Assembly: GCF_029076695.1 (NCBI RefSeq)
Contig: NZ_JARFIK010000001.1
Location: 496,001-560,000 of the forward strand
Reading direction: 5' to 3'
DNA length: 64,000 nucleotides
From: Adlercreutzia equolifaciens
GTDB taxonomy: Bacteria > Actinomycetota > Coriobacteriia > Coriobacteriales > Eggerthellaceae
In this document: piece after piece, positions 52,573 to 60,911 of the stretch
Layout of the letters: the number at the start of each line of letters is the position of its first letter
How positions within the stretch are numbered: position 1 is the first letter of the stretch
Notes under the pieces: model-generated
What the model was told of the DNA's origin: nothing
The model's input: only the letters and a program-made list of their open reading frames with translations
Database searches by the model: none
Translations under genes and position numbers: made by a program

Positions 52573-53781
52573 GTGGCGAAGAAGAACTCCGTTGCCTCGC
52601 ACGGCCCTTCGGTGGTGGATGACATTGCCGCTGTCGAGATGCTGGCGAGCCAGGGGCTTGCCGTGCATCCCCATCGGTGCGTGCGCGTGCGCAATCGCCA
52701 TGCCTCGTGTCGGCGGTGCGCCGACGCCTGCACGTCCGGCGCCATTGCTGTGGAGGCGGGCCAGTGGCACATCGATCCCGAGCTCTGCGTAGGGTGCGGC
52801 ACCTGCGCGACGGTGTGTCCCACCTGCGCGTTGGAGGCCCAGCATCCCAATGACGCCTCGCTCTTGCGTCAGGCGAAGGAGTCCGCGGCGAAAAACCAGG
52901 GCACGGCGCTGATTTGCTGCCAGAAGGCCAAGGAGCGCATCGACGGTGAAGCTGCGGCGGCAGTGGAGGTGCTGTGCTTGAGCCGCATCGAGGAGACGCT
53001 GCTGTTCTCCCTGGCGGCTGCAGGGGTGAAGCGGGTCTACGGTCTGTGCGACACGTGCGAGGACTGCCCGCGCAAGCAGGGCGTGGTCAGCATTGAGACC
53101 GTGCAGCGAACGGCAAGTCATATTTCGGAGGTCTGGGGCACCCCGCTCGACTATGTGGTGAGCCGGGACATTCCCGCCTGGGTAGCGCCAGCGGCATCCG
53201 ACGAGACGGAGGCGCCCGTTGGCGTTGCGGCCAGCGCGGCGGCCGGGGGGCAGGCCGCATCTGCAGGTCAGCCAAAGCCTGAGGTTCAGGGCGGCGGTGC
53301 AGCCGAGGCGGCCGAGGTCGACATTCGTCCTGCGCATGTGCAGAAGGATGGCACGCTGCCGCACTTTGTGCCCACGCGTCGCATCAAGTTGCTGGATGCC
53401 CTGGAGCGCCTTGGCGAGCCCGTGGAAGAAGAACTCGATACGCGGCTTTGGGGCCATGTGGCCATTGACTTCAGCCGCTGCCAGTCCTGCAAGATGTGCG
53501 CGGTGTTCTGCCCCACGGGCGCCATCGTCAAGTTCCACGACGAGCATGGCATTGCGGGCATTGAGCACTATCTGGCGGAGTGCGTCCACTGCTGTTTGTG
53601 CCAGGACATCTGCCCTGCCCAGGCCATTTCCTGTGTCACCCAAGTGCCCAGCCGTCAGCTGGCCGCCCACGAGACGGAGCGGTACTACATGGCCGACCCC
53701 GACTGGATGGCCGGCCCCGACCAGATTCTCCAGCGCATGCGCGTGAAGATCGGCGGGCAGTCGGTGGAGCACAGCTACTAG
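52573..53781 (+). CDS. Multi-[4Fe-4S] ferredoxin with MvhD-like centre (paralogue 2 of 3)
   Basis: A 402-residue protein colinear with the one at 5344. N-terminal clusters: C36-X9-C46-X2-C49-X3-C53 in the signature CVRVRNR, and C72/75/78/82. The centre has CC in ALICC, CLSRIEE, and CDTCEDC. An Ala/Gly/Gln-rich linker (about 205-250) replaces the charged helix of the first paralogue. The C-terminal part has RLGEPVEEEL..., CQSCKMCAVFCP and CVHCCLCQDICP. GTG 52573 is preferred because AAAGGAG lies 8 bases before it; a GTG at 52564 overlaps the NapH stop. Last gene of the operon. Confidence 0.87.
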   Translation: MAKKNSVASHGPSVVDDIAAVEMLASQGLAVHPHRCVRVRNRHASCRRCADACTSGAIAVEAGQWHIDPELCVGCGTCATVCPTCALEAQHPNDASLLRQAKESAAKNQGTALICCQKAKERIDGEAAAAVEVLCLSRIEETLLFSLAAAGVKRVYGLCDTCEDCPRKQGVVSIETVQRTASHISEVWGTPLDYVVSRDIPAWVAPAASDETEAPVGVAASAAAGGQAASAGQPKPEVQGGGAAEAAEVDIRPAHVQKDGTLPHFVPTRRIKLLDALERLGEPVEEELDTRLWGHVAIDFSRCQSCKMCAVFCPTGAIVKFHDEHGIAGIEHYLAECVHCCLCQDICPAQAISCVTQVPSRQLAAHETERYYMADPDWMAGPDQILQRMRVKIGGQSVEHSY

Positions 53782-53833
53782 AAGGTTTGCTCCGGGACGC
53801 GAGGGCGCCTGATTCTCCCATCGACATAACGCA

Positions 53834-53861
53834 ACGACGACCACCGAAAGGTGGTCGTCGT
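53834..53861. terminator. Bidirectional hairpin between convergent units
   Basis: A twelve-base perfect stem ACGACGACCACC/GGTGGTCGTCGT with a GAAA loop. Neither flank has a long T-run. It separates the plus-strand operon from the minus-strand three-gene unit. Confidence 0.75.
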
Positions 53862-53881
53862 ATATAAGGGGGGTGCGGGGG

Positions 53882-54496
53882 TTAGCAGTGCTGCAGGTAG
53901 TCGATGATCTTGTCGTAGCGCTCTTTCAGCAGGGCCGTCTCCTCCACCGAGGGAAGCGCGTCTTGCTCGAGGGCGCCTATCATGGCGCGCACCTGCATAT
54001 AGAGCTCGCTGAGGGCCAGTTGACTGCACAGCTGCTGGAAAGCGCGGGCCTTGGCCAGGGCCTCTTCCAGGGCCGGTGACCGGGTCGGGGCAGCTTCGTC
54101 GGCCTCCTCGCCGCCCTGCCGCCCTTCGCCTTCTTGCGGTTCTTCTTGGAGGTCCGAGGGAGTTTCAGTCGGTATCTCCGCCGACGTCGGGACGGCTTCC
54201 TCGCCGCCGGCACCGACAAGCGGGGGTTCGGTGGCTGCTGGCTCGCTCGCCATGGTGCCAAGCTCCTCGGCGGGGGAGCCCGTCGACCCGTTTTCGTTCG
54301 CTGCCTCCTGGGCCAGTGCCTCTTCGGCAAGAGCGGCTTCGGCGGCGCTGAGCGCTTCGAGGAATTCCTCAAGGGCGGTGCTCTCGGGCAGCTTGCGTAA
54401 AGCGCGATCGTACACGACGGAGTCGTTGCCGAAGTTGATCGTGCCGGTGCCGTAGCTGACTCCCAGCTTGAGAATGTGTCGTCTGCTGATGGCCAT
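53882..54496 (-). CDS. Ala/Glu-rich protein of unknown function, possible TorD-associated factor
   Basis: A 204-residue protein. The first residues MAISRRHILKLGVSYGTGTINFGNDS contain SRRHIL, Tat-like, but no hydrophobic core follows. Residues 40-75 and 140-204 are helical; the middle 75-135 is low-complexity Pro/Glu/Ala. The C-terminus ends LQHC. No domain was recognised. AAAGGA precedes the ATG at 54496. It lies between the third ferredoxin paralogue and the end of the unit, so it is probably cotranscribed with that gene and the lipoprotein. Confidence 0.75.
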   Translation of the reverse strand: MAISRRHILKLGVSYGTGTINFGNDSVVYDRALRKLPESTALEEFLEALSAAEAALAEEALAQEAANENGSTGSPAEELGTMASEPAATEPPLVGAGGEEAVPTSAEIPTETPSDLQEEPQEGEGRQGGEEADEAAPTRSPALEEALAKARAFQQLCSQLALSELYMQVRAMIGALEQDALPSVEETALLKERYDKIIDYLQHC

Positions 54497-54528
54497 GAAG
54501 TGTCCTTTCCGTGTGGTGCGAGAGGGTG

Positions 54529-55851
54529 CTAGCCCCAAAGGAAGGGGCTGTCGATGAGCTTGCTCATGGAGTTGCGGATAGCATCGGGGCCGCCTTTTTC
54601 GCGTGTGATGTCCTTCAGGGGCGTGCGCGTGGTGGCGTTCGATGTTATGTGGGCGGTGTCGATGCCCTCCTCGATGCGGATGGCCCGCTGGGGGCAAAGC
54701 TGGCGACAGCTGTCGCAGCCCAGGCACAGGCGCGGAGTGAACAGCAGGTCCACTTGCTCGCCGCCGGCAAAGCTGCTGCTTGCCGAGGGCCCCTTGTGCC
54801 GTTTGTAGATGGGCTTGGCCGGTTTTGCGGCGCCTTCTGCGGCAACGGAGCGCGGATTGCCCGGCGCGCGGAACAGCTTGTTGCAGGCCTGGGTGGCAGC
54901 CTCGTCAATTTCCTGATGCTTGGCCAAGGCGCCGCTCGGGCAGAAGACCGCGCACATCTGGCAGCCGCTGCAGCGCTGCTCGTCGATGACCACGCGGTGC
55001 CACAGCCGTCCGGGGACGGTAGCGGCTGCAGGTTTTCCCAGATCGTTCAGCGACTGCAAAAGGCGCACGCGGCGCGCAGGGAGGCGATGGGGAAGCGTGC
55101 CGTCGTCGGTGACATGCTCGTAGGCGGGCTCCTCCTCGCCCATGCCAAGCTTGTCGTTGATCATGAGCTCGGCCGTTTGACGCGCGCTGGTGGCGGCCAT
55201 GTCCTTCATGCCCAGCAAGAACTCGCGGCGCTGCAAATCGTAGGTGTCTTTCTGTCCTCGGGCGCACTGCCGCGGAAAAGTGGTGCCCAGCTTAATGCGA
55301 CACGGACTGTTCCAGGCCGCCAGGAGAGCCTGGGCGCCTGTGACAACGCGGTCGATGAGCCTGCGTCCCGTGGCGTAGGCGCAGGTTTCGCATGCATCGG
55401 AGACAAGCACGATCTTGCGGGCCCCTTGGGCGGCTGCGTGCACCAAAGCGGCCTCGTCGATGCGTCCGAGGCAGGCCACTTTGACCACGGCATCGCCATC
55501 GATCTTGCCTTCGGCGCGCTCCAGCATGGAGGCGCAGGCAATCACCACCAGGCCATCGTTATGGGCCTGTACGGCCGCCATCTCCTCGATGATCTGATGA
55601 TCGTCGGGATTGACGGTGGCAATGGCTCCCGTGGGGCAGGCCGTCGCGCAGCTGCCGCAGCCAATGCACTGCTCGGGATTGATCGACAGAGCGCGGTTCT
55701 CCACCTGGATACACCCCGAGACGCAGGCTTCGGCGCAGCGCCCGCACTGGACCGTGCGATTCCTCACGGCTATGCACTGGTTCGCCTTAATGCGGAAGCC
55801 CTGGTGCTCCAGGGCTTCCAGCAAAGACGCGTAGTCGGCAAGGCGCGCCAT
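54529..55851 (-). CDS. Multi-[4Fe-4S] ferredoxin with MvhD-like centre (paralogue 3 of 3)
   Basis: A 440-residue protein. N-terminal cluster positions are identical to paralogue 1 (C26, C36, C39, C43 in CIAVRNR...CGRC; C62/65/68/72). The centre has C106-type VVIACAS, CLGRIDE and CETC. DLQRREFLLGMKDMAATSARQTAELMINDKLG parallels the 200-235 helix of paralogue 1. The C-terminal CSGCQMCAVFCPSGAL and CLGCDSCRQLCPQRA follow, the latter separated by a longer linker than in the other two. Its start overlaps none, lying 3 bases after the lipoprotein stop. Confidence 0.87.
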   Translation of the reverse strand: MARLADYASLLEALEHQGFRIKANQCIAVRNRTVQCGRCAEACVSGCIQVENRALSINPEQCIGCGSCATACPTGAIATVNPDDHQIIEEMAAVQAHNDGLVVIACASMLERAEGKIDGDAVVKVACLGRIDEAALVHAAAQGARKIVLVSDACETCAYATGRRLIDRVVTGAQALLAAWNSPCRIKLGTTFPRQCARGQKDTYDLQRREFLLGMKDMAATSARQTAELMINDKLGMGEEEPAYEHVTDDGTLPHRLPARRVRLLQSLNDLGKPAAATVPGRLWHRVVIDEQRCSGCQMCAVFCPSGALAKHQEIDEAATQACNKLFRAPGNPRSVAAEGAAKPAKPIYKRHKGPSASSSFAGGEQVDLLFTPRLCLGCDSCRQLCPQRAIRIEEGIDTAHITSNATTRTPLKDITREKGGPDAIRNSMSKLIDSPFLWG

Positions 55852-55853
55852 GG

Positions 55854-56648
55854 CTATTCGCTTTCCCCCAGGGCCTCGTTCGTCTCGTCATTGAGGGACG
55901 ACCACTGGGCAAATACTTCTACCTTGGCATGATCGGGAGCGGTGTTGATAGTGATTTGGTAATCGTGGGTGCGCCCTTCCTTGATGCGCTTGGTGGAGCC
56001 GGCGTAGCCGGCCAAGATGCTGCCGTCCTCGTCTTCCAGAAGGATGCAAATGGGAGCGGTGGACACGTAGGCGCCGGTATTGTTGGTGACGCCGCCCGTG
56101 TACTCGTAGCGGTAATAGCCCTTGTCTTCTTCCTCTACCGAGGCAATGAGCAGGGGTTCCTCGTAGCCGTTGGCGTCCTGCCATACGGCAGTGCCCACGA
56201 CGGCGAATTCGACGGTGGCCGGCATCTGGCCGCTGCCGCATTCGCCGGCGAATCCGACGATGCTGTCCGGGCCGATAAAGGAAATAACCTCGCTGTCCTG
56301 GGAAAGCTGAACGCCATCTTCGTCGTAGGAGGTAATTTGGACGGTGACGTCGCGTGCGATGAGGTCGGCGTTGGGGTTCTCCACTTTCAGGCCGTAGTGA
56401 ATGTAGCCGTCCTTGGCCCACCAGCCGCTGTCGACAATCGATGTTTCAGTGCCTTGCTTCGAAGAGGCAATGGACACCGGCTGAGGGACGAAAGTAGACT
56501 CGTCCTCTTCCTGGAAGACCGCGTACTTGTCGTTGCTCGACGTGCCCACTACGGGCTGCGAACATCCCAGTGCGGTAAGGGCCGCCAGTGCGGCGATGCA
56601 AGCCAGCGCAAATCTCAGGCCAAAGGTGCAGAAGGAGCGATTCGCCAT
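55854..56648 (-). CDS. Lipoprotein of unknown function
   Basis: A 264-residue secreted lipoprotein. The lipobox LTALGC gives a Cys at about residue 29. The mature protein is beta-rich, with a pattern of YIHYGLKVENPNADLIARDVTVQITSYDEDG and YEYTGGVTNNTGAYVSTAPICILLEDEDGSILAGYAGSTKRI, like two FxLYD/CARDB-type immunoglobulin-like modules. The context (directly upstream of the third ferredoxin gene, 2 bases apart) links it to the electron-transfer unit, but its role is unknown. It begins the minus-strand three-gene unit. Confidence 0.82.
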   Translation of the reverse strand: MANRSFCTFGLRFALACIAALAALTALGCSQPVVGTSSNDKYAVFQEEDESTFVPQPVSIASSKQGTETSIVDSGWWAKDGYIHYGLKVENPNADLIARDVTVQITSYDEDGVQLSQDSEVISFIGPDSIVGFAGECGSGQMPATVEFAVVGTAVWQDANGYEEPLLIASVEEEDKGYYRYEYTGGVTNNTGAYVSTAPICILLEDEDGSILAGYAGSTKRIKEGRTHDYQITINTAPDHAKVEVFAQWSSLNDETNEALGESE

Positions 56649-56953
56649 GACGGACTTCTTTCTCTGGGGGAATCAAGGGAACCGGTTGGGCCTGTCTTGA
56701 AGAAAGTGGAAGGAGCTAGGGAGGGGGGAAGAAGACAGACCCAACGATGAATCGAGTATAGCATCGCAGCGTTTTCCCTGCTCATGGCGGCCTTCCAAAA
56801 ACAATGCGCTGATCTGCGACAACAAAAGATCAGTGAAATTATGCGAGGTGCTCCCTTACAAAAGTGATACCTTCAGGTAAGCGAAATCGGTCGCACAGAA
56901 GGGGCGCCGCGGCTATACTAAAGGTAAAGATGACAGACCAAGGAGGCGGCTCT
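56649..56953. other. Divergent intergenic region
   Basis: A 305-base gap between the leftward lipoprotein and the rightward membrane protein. It should hold both promoters. No strong promoter pair, RNA gene or long inverted repeat was found. Confidence 0.35.
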
Positions 56954-57454
56954 ATGTCCGACCAGCAATACGATCCCGCGCAGTCGCCCGACGCTGCGGC
57001 AACTGGCGAAAGCTTCGGAGGAAACTACGATTCTGGCTACACCCAAACGGCCGATGGCCACTATGCCCCTGGCTATGGGCAGCCCTCGGGCTACCAGCAG
57101 CAACCCTACGGCTATCAGGATCCCTATCAGGCGCAGCAGGCTTACGGTTACCAGCAGCCGGGTTATCAGCAGGCCTATCAGCAGCCCGTGGCCCCGGTGC
57201 AGGCACCGCCGCTTTATCCCATGACCGACACCGATCGCAACTTGCGCCTGGTGGCATTCATCTTCTGCATTCTGTCGTTGGTGGGGTCGTGCTGGCTTAT
57301 TCTGCCGCTGGCGTGGATGATTCCCATGTGCGTCATTTCCTGGGGCATTTACAAAGGCACCAAGGCCAACACTGTGGCCTTCGACGTGTGCACGCTCATT
57401 TTCTGTTCGCTGGTAGCAGGCATTTTGCTGCTGTGCTCCAACAAGGATCGGTAG
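56954..57454 (+). CDS. Small membrane protein with Tyr/Gln/Pro-rich N-terminus
   Basis: A 166-residue protein. The first 90 residues are low-complexity with repeated QPYGYQ and GYQQ motifs. Two transmembrane helices lie at about 103-128 and 140-160. AAGGAGGC precedes the ATG at 56954; an in-frame start at 56864 adds unrelated residues. The N-terminus resembles that of the HtrA protein at 11,574. The function is unknown; such tails often act as protein-interaction surfaces at the membrane. Confidence 0.85.
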   Translation: MSDQQYDPAQSPDAAATGESFGGNYDSGYTQTADGHYAPGYGQPSGYQQQPYGYQDPYQAQQAYGYQQPGYQQAYQQPVAPVQAPPLYPMTDTDRNLRLVAFIFCILSLVGSCWLILPLAWMIPMCVISWGIYKGTKANTVAFDVCTLIFCSLVAGILLLCSNKDR

Positions 57455-57521
57455 AAGCTCATAGTGCCGCGCAGGAGATAGCTGCGCAAGCGTCATGAAA
57501 AAACCGGTCGCGTAAGTAACG

Positions 57522-57548
57522 GGCCCTCGGTTTTCCGAGGGCCTTTTT
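57522..57548. terminator. Bidirectional terminator between convergent genes
   Basis: A nine-base stem GGCCCTCGG/CCGAGGGCC with a TTTT loop and a TTTTT tail. Its right end reaches the stop of the methyltransferase gene. Confidence 0.93.
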
Positions 57549-58224
57549 ACTCGAAAAGGGGCTTTCTTGCCTGAAGGGTGAGAGCGAAGAAGCGGCCGGG
57601 GTAGGCTGCGGGGTCGAGGTTGTCGACAGAGGGGTCCACTGGGATGCGCTCGACCACGGTGGACTGGTCAAAGCCGGCTGTGACAAGCCATGCGAGGAGC
57701 TCGAGCTCGGCGCAGGCGGCGCCGATGCTGCTTCCGGCAGCGCGGGCGGCTTCGATAGCTGCTGTGTCGTGCGGCTCCTCGGAAACGACGGCCTCCAGGA
57801 TGAGCAAGCCTCCTGGCGTCAGCGCTCGGGCGCATTCCCGCAGCGCTTCGATAGGATCGTAGAGCAGCGTGATGCCGTTGTTCAGGTAGACCGCGTCGAA
57901 GGAGCCGTCTTCGATGCCGGCGTTGCGCAGGTCTTCGGGGTAAGCGGTGCGGAAGGCCAGGTTGCTTTCGCTGAGTCCGCTGCGGGCAAGGGCAGCCGCG
58001 ACACCCTCCTGGGCTTGGGTCACGAAAGCCTCCCGCCAGTCGATACCGAGCACGAACCCCTCGGGACCAGCAAGTTCGCTGAGTTTGTAGGCGCCCTTGC
58101 CGCGGCGGCAGCCGATATCGAGGATGCGTTTGCCGGCAAGGTCCGTGTTGGTAAGGGCCATGCGGCAGGCACTGACGAGTCCGCCTTCGGCGGGAAGTTG
58201 CTGGTAGTAAGATGCGCGGTCCAT
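57547..58224 (-). CDS. Class I SAM-dependent methyltransferase
   Basis: A 225-residue Rossmann-fold methyltransferase. Motif I is ILDIGCRRGKGAYKL (residues 34-48), the acidic ribose-binding residue is in VLGIDW, motif II is FDAVYLNNGITLL, and motif III is LTPGGLLILEAVV. The family resembles UbiE/arsenite-methyltransferase-like proteins, but the Cys residues of ArsM are absent, so arsenic methylation is unlikely. Substrate unknown. It is monocistronic. Confidence 0.88.
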   Translation of the reverse strand: MDRASYYQQLPAEGGLVSACRMALTNTDLAGKRILDIGCRRGKGAYKLSELAGPEGFVLGIDWREAFVTQAQEGVAAALARSGLSESNLAFRTAYPEDLRNAGIEDGSFDAVYLNNGITLLYDPIEALRECARALTPGGLLILEAVVSEEPHDTAAIEAARAAGSSIGAACAELELLAWLVTAGFDQSTVVERIPVDPSVDNLDPAAYPGRFFALTLQARKPLFE

Positions 58225-58522
58225 AAGCCCTCTCTTTCCTCGGGGCGCTATGGTACCACGGGCGATTTATTCCAGGCTCGAAGCCAAATATCGCCGGCCT
58301 GCTGTATGCTCGCGTCACCTCTTCGCGGGCTCTTTGCGCGGTTCGCGTAACTTCTGAAAAACGTTGGGTATATGGACAACATATTGTGGTAATATTCGCA
58401 ATCGCTAACTAGATATGGTAACTATTCCCTAGGCGATATCAGGGTTGCTAGTGGCAAAGGGTCCCCGCAAGATGCCCTTTTTCATAACAGCGGCCCTCGC
58501 CTCGTAAGAACAGGAGAGACTC
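58225..58522. other. Divergent intergenic region with AT-rich palindromic stretch
   Basis: A gap of 298 bases. The segment 58360-58440 is AT-rich, with an imperfect palindrome ACAACATATTGT (58376-58387) and two similar TGGTAA(C)TATT-type repeats. It is the likely promoter/operator area of the NrdD-like small gene. An NrdR box was considered but the match is poor. Confidence 0.4.
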
Positions 58523-58828
58523 ATGAGCACCAAGATGATCGACGGCGTGAAGATCAACGTGAACTACGCCAACGGCAACGACGAGCCCGTGTCCGATAAC
58601 GAGATCAAGGCTTATCTGCATCGTGCCGCCGAGAAGTATCCCCATGGCAAGCTGGAGTCTCTGACGCTCGATGTCGATGGCGAGGACGTGGGCATTCACT
58701 ACGGTCTGGCTCCCGTGAAGTTCGACCGCATCCGCCGTATCACCGGTTACCTGGTAGGCACCATGGATCGCTTCAACGACGCCAAGCGCGCCGAGGAGCA
58801 TGACCGCGTCAAGCACGAGGTTGCCTAA
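58523..58828 (+). CDS. NrdD C-terminus-like small protein
   Basis: A 101-residue protein whose last 40 residues (FDRIRRITGYLVGTMDRFNDAKRAEEHDRVKHE) resemble the very C-terminal part of anaerobic ribonucleotide reductases (R-R-I/V-C/T-G-Y-L ... R-F-N-x-G/A-K-x-x-E ... R-V-K-H). The N-terminal 55 residues are unrelated and include an HYGL segment. It lacks the Cys-rich zinc site of NrdD and any glycyl-radical motif. It may be a regulator or partner of the reductase. Strong terminator downstream. Confidence 0.7.
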   Translation: MSTKMIDGVKINVNYANGNDEPVSDNEIKAYLHRAAEKYPHGKLESLTLDVDGEDVGIHYGLAPVKFDRIRRITGYLVGTMDRFNDAKRAEEHDRVKHEVA

Positions 58829-58846
58829 ACTCAATGGCTTGCAAGA

Positions 58847-58884
58847 AAAGCCCGGCACGGAAGACGCTCCGTGCCGGGCTTTTT
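58847..58884 (+). terminator. Intrinsic terminator after the NrdD-like gene
   Basis: A fourteen-base stem AAAGCCCGGCACGG/CCGTGCCGGGCTTT with an 8-base loop and TTTTT. Confidence 0.95.
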
Positions 58885-58937
58885 CATTTTAAGGGGCTTT
58901 GCCGCCGATGATGTGCCGGCTTGCCAAGGCACTTCAT

Positions 58938-58964
58938 AAAAAGGCCCCGACTGAGTGCGGGGCC
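58938..58964 (-). terminator. Terminator of the rubredoxin gene
   Basis: On the minus strand a seven-base stem CGGGGCC-type (GGCCCCG/CGGGGCC) is followed by TTTTT, 11 bases past the rubredoxin stop. Confidence 0.8.
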
Positions 58965-58975
58965 GAGATTGCCGT

Positions 58976-59140
58976 TTACTCCTCGTACAGCGAGAAGTCG
59001 TCCTTGCCGACGCCGCAGATGGGGCAGACCCAATCCTCGGGGATGTCCTCGAAGGCGGTGCCGGGCTCGATGCCGCCGTCCGGATCGCCCACGGCGGGAT
59101 CGTAGATATAGCCGCACACGTCGCAAATGTACTTGTCCAT
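58976..59140 (-). CDS. Rubredoxin
   Basis: A 54-residue one-iron electron carrier. The two Cys-X2-Cys knuckles are [16 protein letters not shown] at residues 6-9 and [13 protein letters not shown] at residues 39-42; Tyr, Pro and Trp of the family are in place. GAGGATACC precedes the ATG on the minus strand. It is monocistronic with its own terminator. In anaerobes rubredoxin supplies electrons to oxygen- or peroxide-reducing enzymes; no partner is encoded here. Confidence 0.95.
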   Translation of the reverse strand: MDKYICDVCGYIYDPAVGDPDGGIEPGTAFEDIPEDWVCPICGVGKDDFSLYEE

Positions 59141-59306
59141 GGTATCCTCCCAGTTCTCGTGCCGGCAGGCGCCCTCTGCGCCATTGCTCGGTCTGGCTGA
59201 TATGGGCCTATGATGGCATGACTGTCGAGCAGCGGCCTCGGCAACGGGAAAACCGACTCCGTTCTGTAACTACCCGTCAAAAGGCGCGGATCTCTCTTGT
59301 GTCCGC

Positions 59307-60911
59307 TTAGGCCTCACGTCCGCGCAGGTAGTCGATGATGTCCTGGCGGGAGTGGAGCCCCGTTTTCGCGTAGATATGCATGACATGGGTGTGCACGGTG
59401 TCCAGAGAGGTTCCCAGCTGTTGGGCCACGCGCTTCTGCGTATAGCCGCCGGCGTACAACTCGAGCACTTGCTGCTCGCGATCTGACAGCATGTACGTTT
59501 CTCCCAGGGCGACAAGCCCTTCCTTCCAGGCCGTTGCCGCATCGGTTGGCGCCGCGGGCGCGGGTGTTGCGGGGGCAGTGGCGACGGTTTCGCTGGCTGC
59601 GCCCGGCAATGGAGCTTGGGCGGCCTCGTTCGCCGCCGCCGTTGACGTAAGGGACGCCGCATCCGCTGGCGTAGAGGGGGCAGCGGCCGCGGCTTGAGTC
59701 GCTCGAGCCCCAATCGCCGCCGAGAACGGTGCAGGGGCGGGGAACACCACGGTTTGCTGCAGGGCCCCTTTCTGGTAGCCCATGAATATGGCCAGGGCCG
59801 ATACCATGAGGCATGCGCTGAGCACCGTGAAGACCGCCAAGGTGCTGGGGTGCCCGATAAGCAGGAGAGCCCAGCGGGCGGCGGCGCGCCCCAGGGTCCA
59901 GGTGAGCCAGCCAGCAAGGGCGTAGTAGTAAGGATCGCGCTTGCCGATGGATTCGAAAGAAATGACTACGTAGCAGACGATGCCGCCGAGCAGGGCGTTC
60001 GCCACAGCGGTGCCAACGCCGCCCACCATGATGGTGTGGGGGAAGAGAGCATAGAGCATGAGGGCCGCCACCGCGGCCATTTCCACGAGGGCCCAAAGCC
60101 CCCAGCTAATAATGTCGCGATTGCCCCGAGAGGCCAGAACGGCAATGAGCAGGCTAAGTCCCACAAGCACGAGCGTTTGCAGGGCCAGCGCCTCGGGACT
60201 TAAGGCGATGGGCAGTCCGTGGGGGTACCCGCGCAGGGCACCGACTACCACCGAGAGCAGCCCTGCAGCCGCAGCGCACGAGGCGAGAAACACCGAACTC
60301 ATGGTGAAGCGCGGCGCGAAGTCGTAAAAGCCGACGGTGCCATGGGCAAACGAGAGGGTGGAAAGGGGCGCGTAGCGACGACTGCATTTGAGGCAGACAA
60401 GCTGTCCCAGGGTAAGAACAATGGTGACCGCCGCCCCCAGCGGCAAGGGCAGCATATGCAGTCCAAGGAGCATGATCTCGCTTAGTCCCAAGGCGCTGAA
60501 AACGTAAACGACCGCCACCGAGCTGTGCGTTCCCTTCGCAAGGCGAAGCCAATAAAAGACAACGCCCGCGGCAAAGACGGAGAGCAGCAGACTCAAGGGA
60601 AACGAAAGAGTAGCTCGAAGAACGTCGTTGCCTTGAACAACCGCAGCCACGGCAATGATGACGGCGGCGCCGACAATGCCCAGGCGAGCGCCGAAGAGCG
60701 CTTGCGCATCGGTGAGTTGGACCTTACGTACGAAAAAAAGAAGGGCCACAACGGCCACAAGTATGAAGAAGGCTACCGCCGCTTGAGCGCCCCCCATCCC
60801 TTCGGGCATGCTCTGGTAGCTGCCGAAGCTGCCCAACGTGAAGCAGAGGCGTCCGAAGGCGAGCCCGAGCACGCAGGGGAAGAGCTCCCGAAGGTTGCGC
60901 GAGTTGCTCAT
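59307..60911 (-). CDS. Membrane-bound LuxR-family transcriptional regulator
   Basis: A 534-residue protein with about twelve hydrophobic segments in residues 10-400, an Ala/Pro/Thr-rich linker (about 410-465), and a C-terminal LuxR helix-turn-helix (YMLSDREQQVLELYAGGYTQKRVAQQLGTSLDTVHTHVMHIYAKTGLHSRQDII). Same architecture as the protein at 40,540, but only the DNA-binding domain is clearly alike. GAAAGGCGG precedes the ATG at 60911. It is divergent from the C45-type hydrolase, which it probably regulates. Confidence 0.9.
   Translation of the reverse strand: MSNSRNLRELFPCVLGLAFGRLCFTLGSFGSYQSMPEGMGGAQAAVAFFILVAVVALLFFVRKVQLTDAQALFGARLGIVGAAVIIAVAAVVQGNDVLRATLSFPLSLLLSVFAAGVVFYWLRLAKGTHSSVAVVYVFSALGLSEIMLLGLHMLPLPLGAAVTIVLTLGQLVCLKCSRRYAPLSTLSFAHGTVGFYDFAPRFTMSSVFLASCAAAAGLLSVVVGALRGYPHGLPIALSPEALALQTLVLVGLSLLIAVLASRGNRDIISWGLWALVEMAAVAALMLYALFPHTIMVGGVGTAVANALLGGIVCYVVISFESIGKRDPYYYALAGWLTWTLGRAAARWALLLIGHPSTLAVFTVLSACLMVSALAIFMGYQKGALQQTVVFPAPAPFSAAIGARATQAAAAAPSTPADAASLTSTAAANEAAQAPLPGAASETVATAPATPAPAAPTDAATAWKEGLVALGETYMLSDREQQVLELYAGGYTQKRVAQQLGTSLDTVHTHVMHIYAKTGLHSRQDIIDYLRGREA

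Noticed and set aside
57547-58224. Arsenite methyltransferase (ArsM)
   Set aside because: The SAM fold fits, but the conserved Cys residues needed for arsenic binding are absent.
58376-58387. Possible NrdR box before the NrdD-like gene
   Set aside because: ACAACATATTGT is palindromic but does not fit the 16-base NrdR consensus and there is no second box at the usual spacing.
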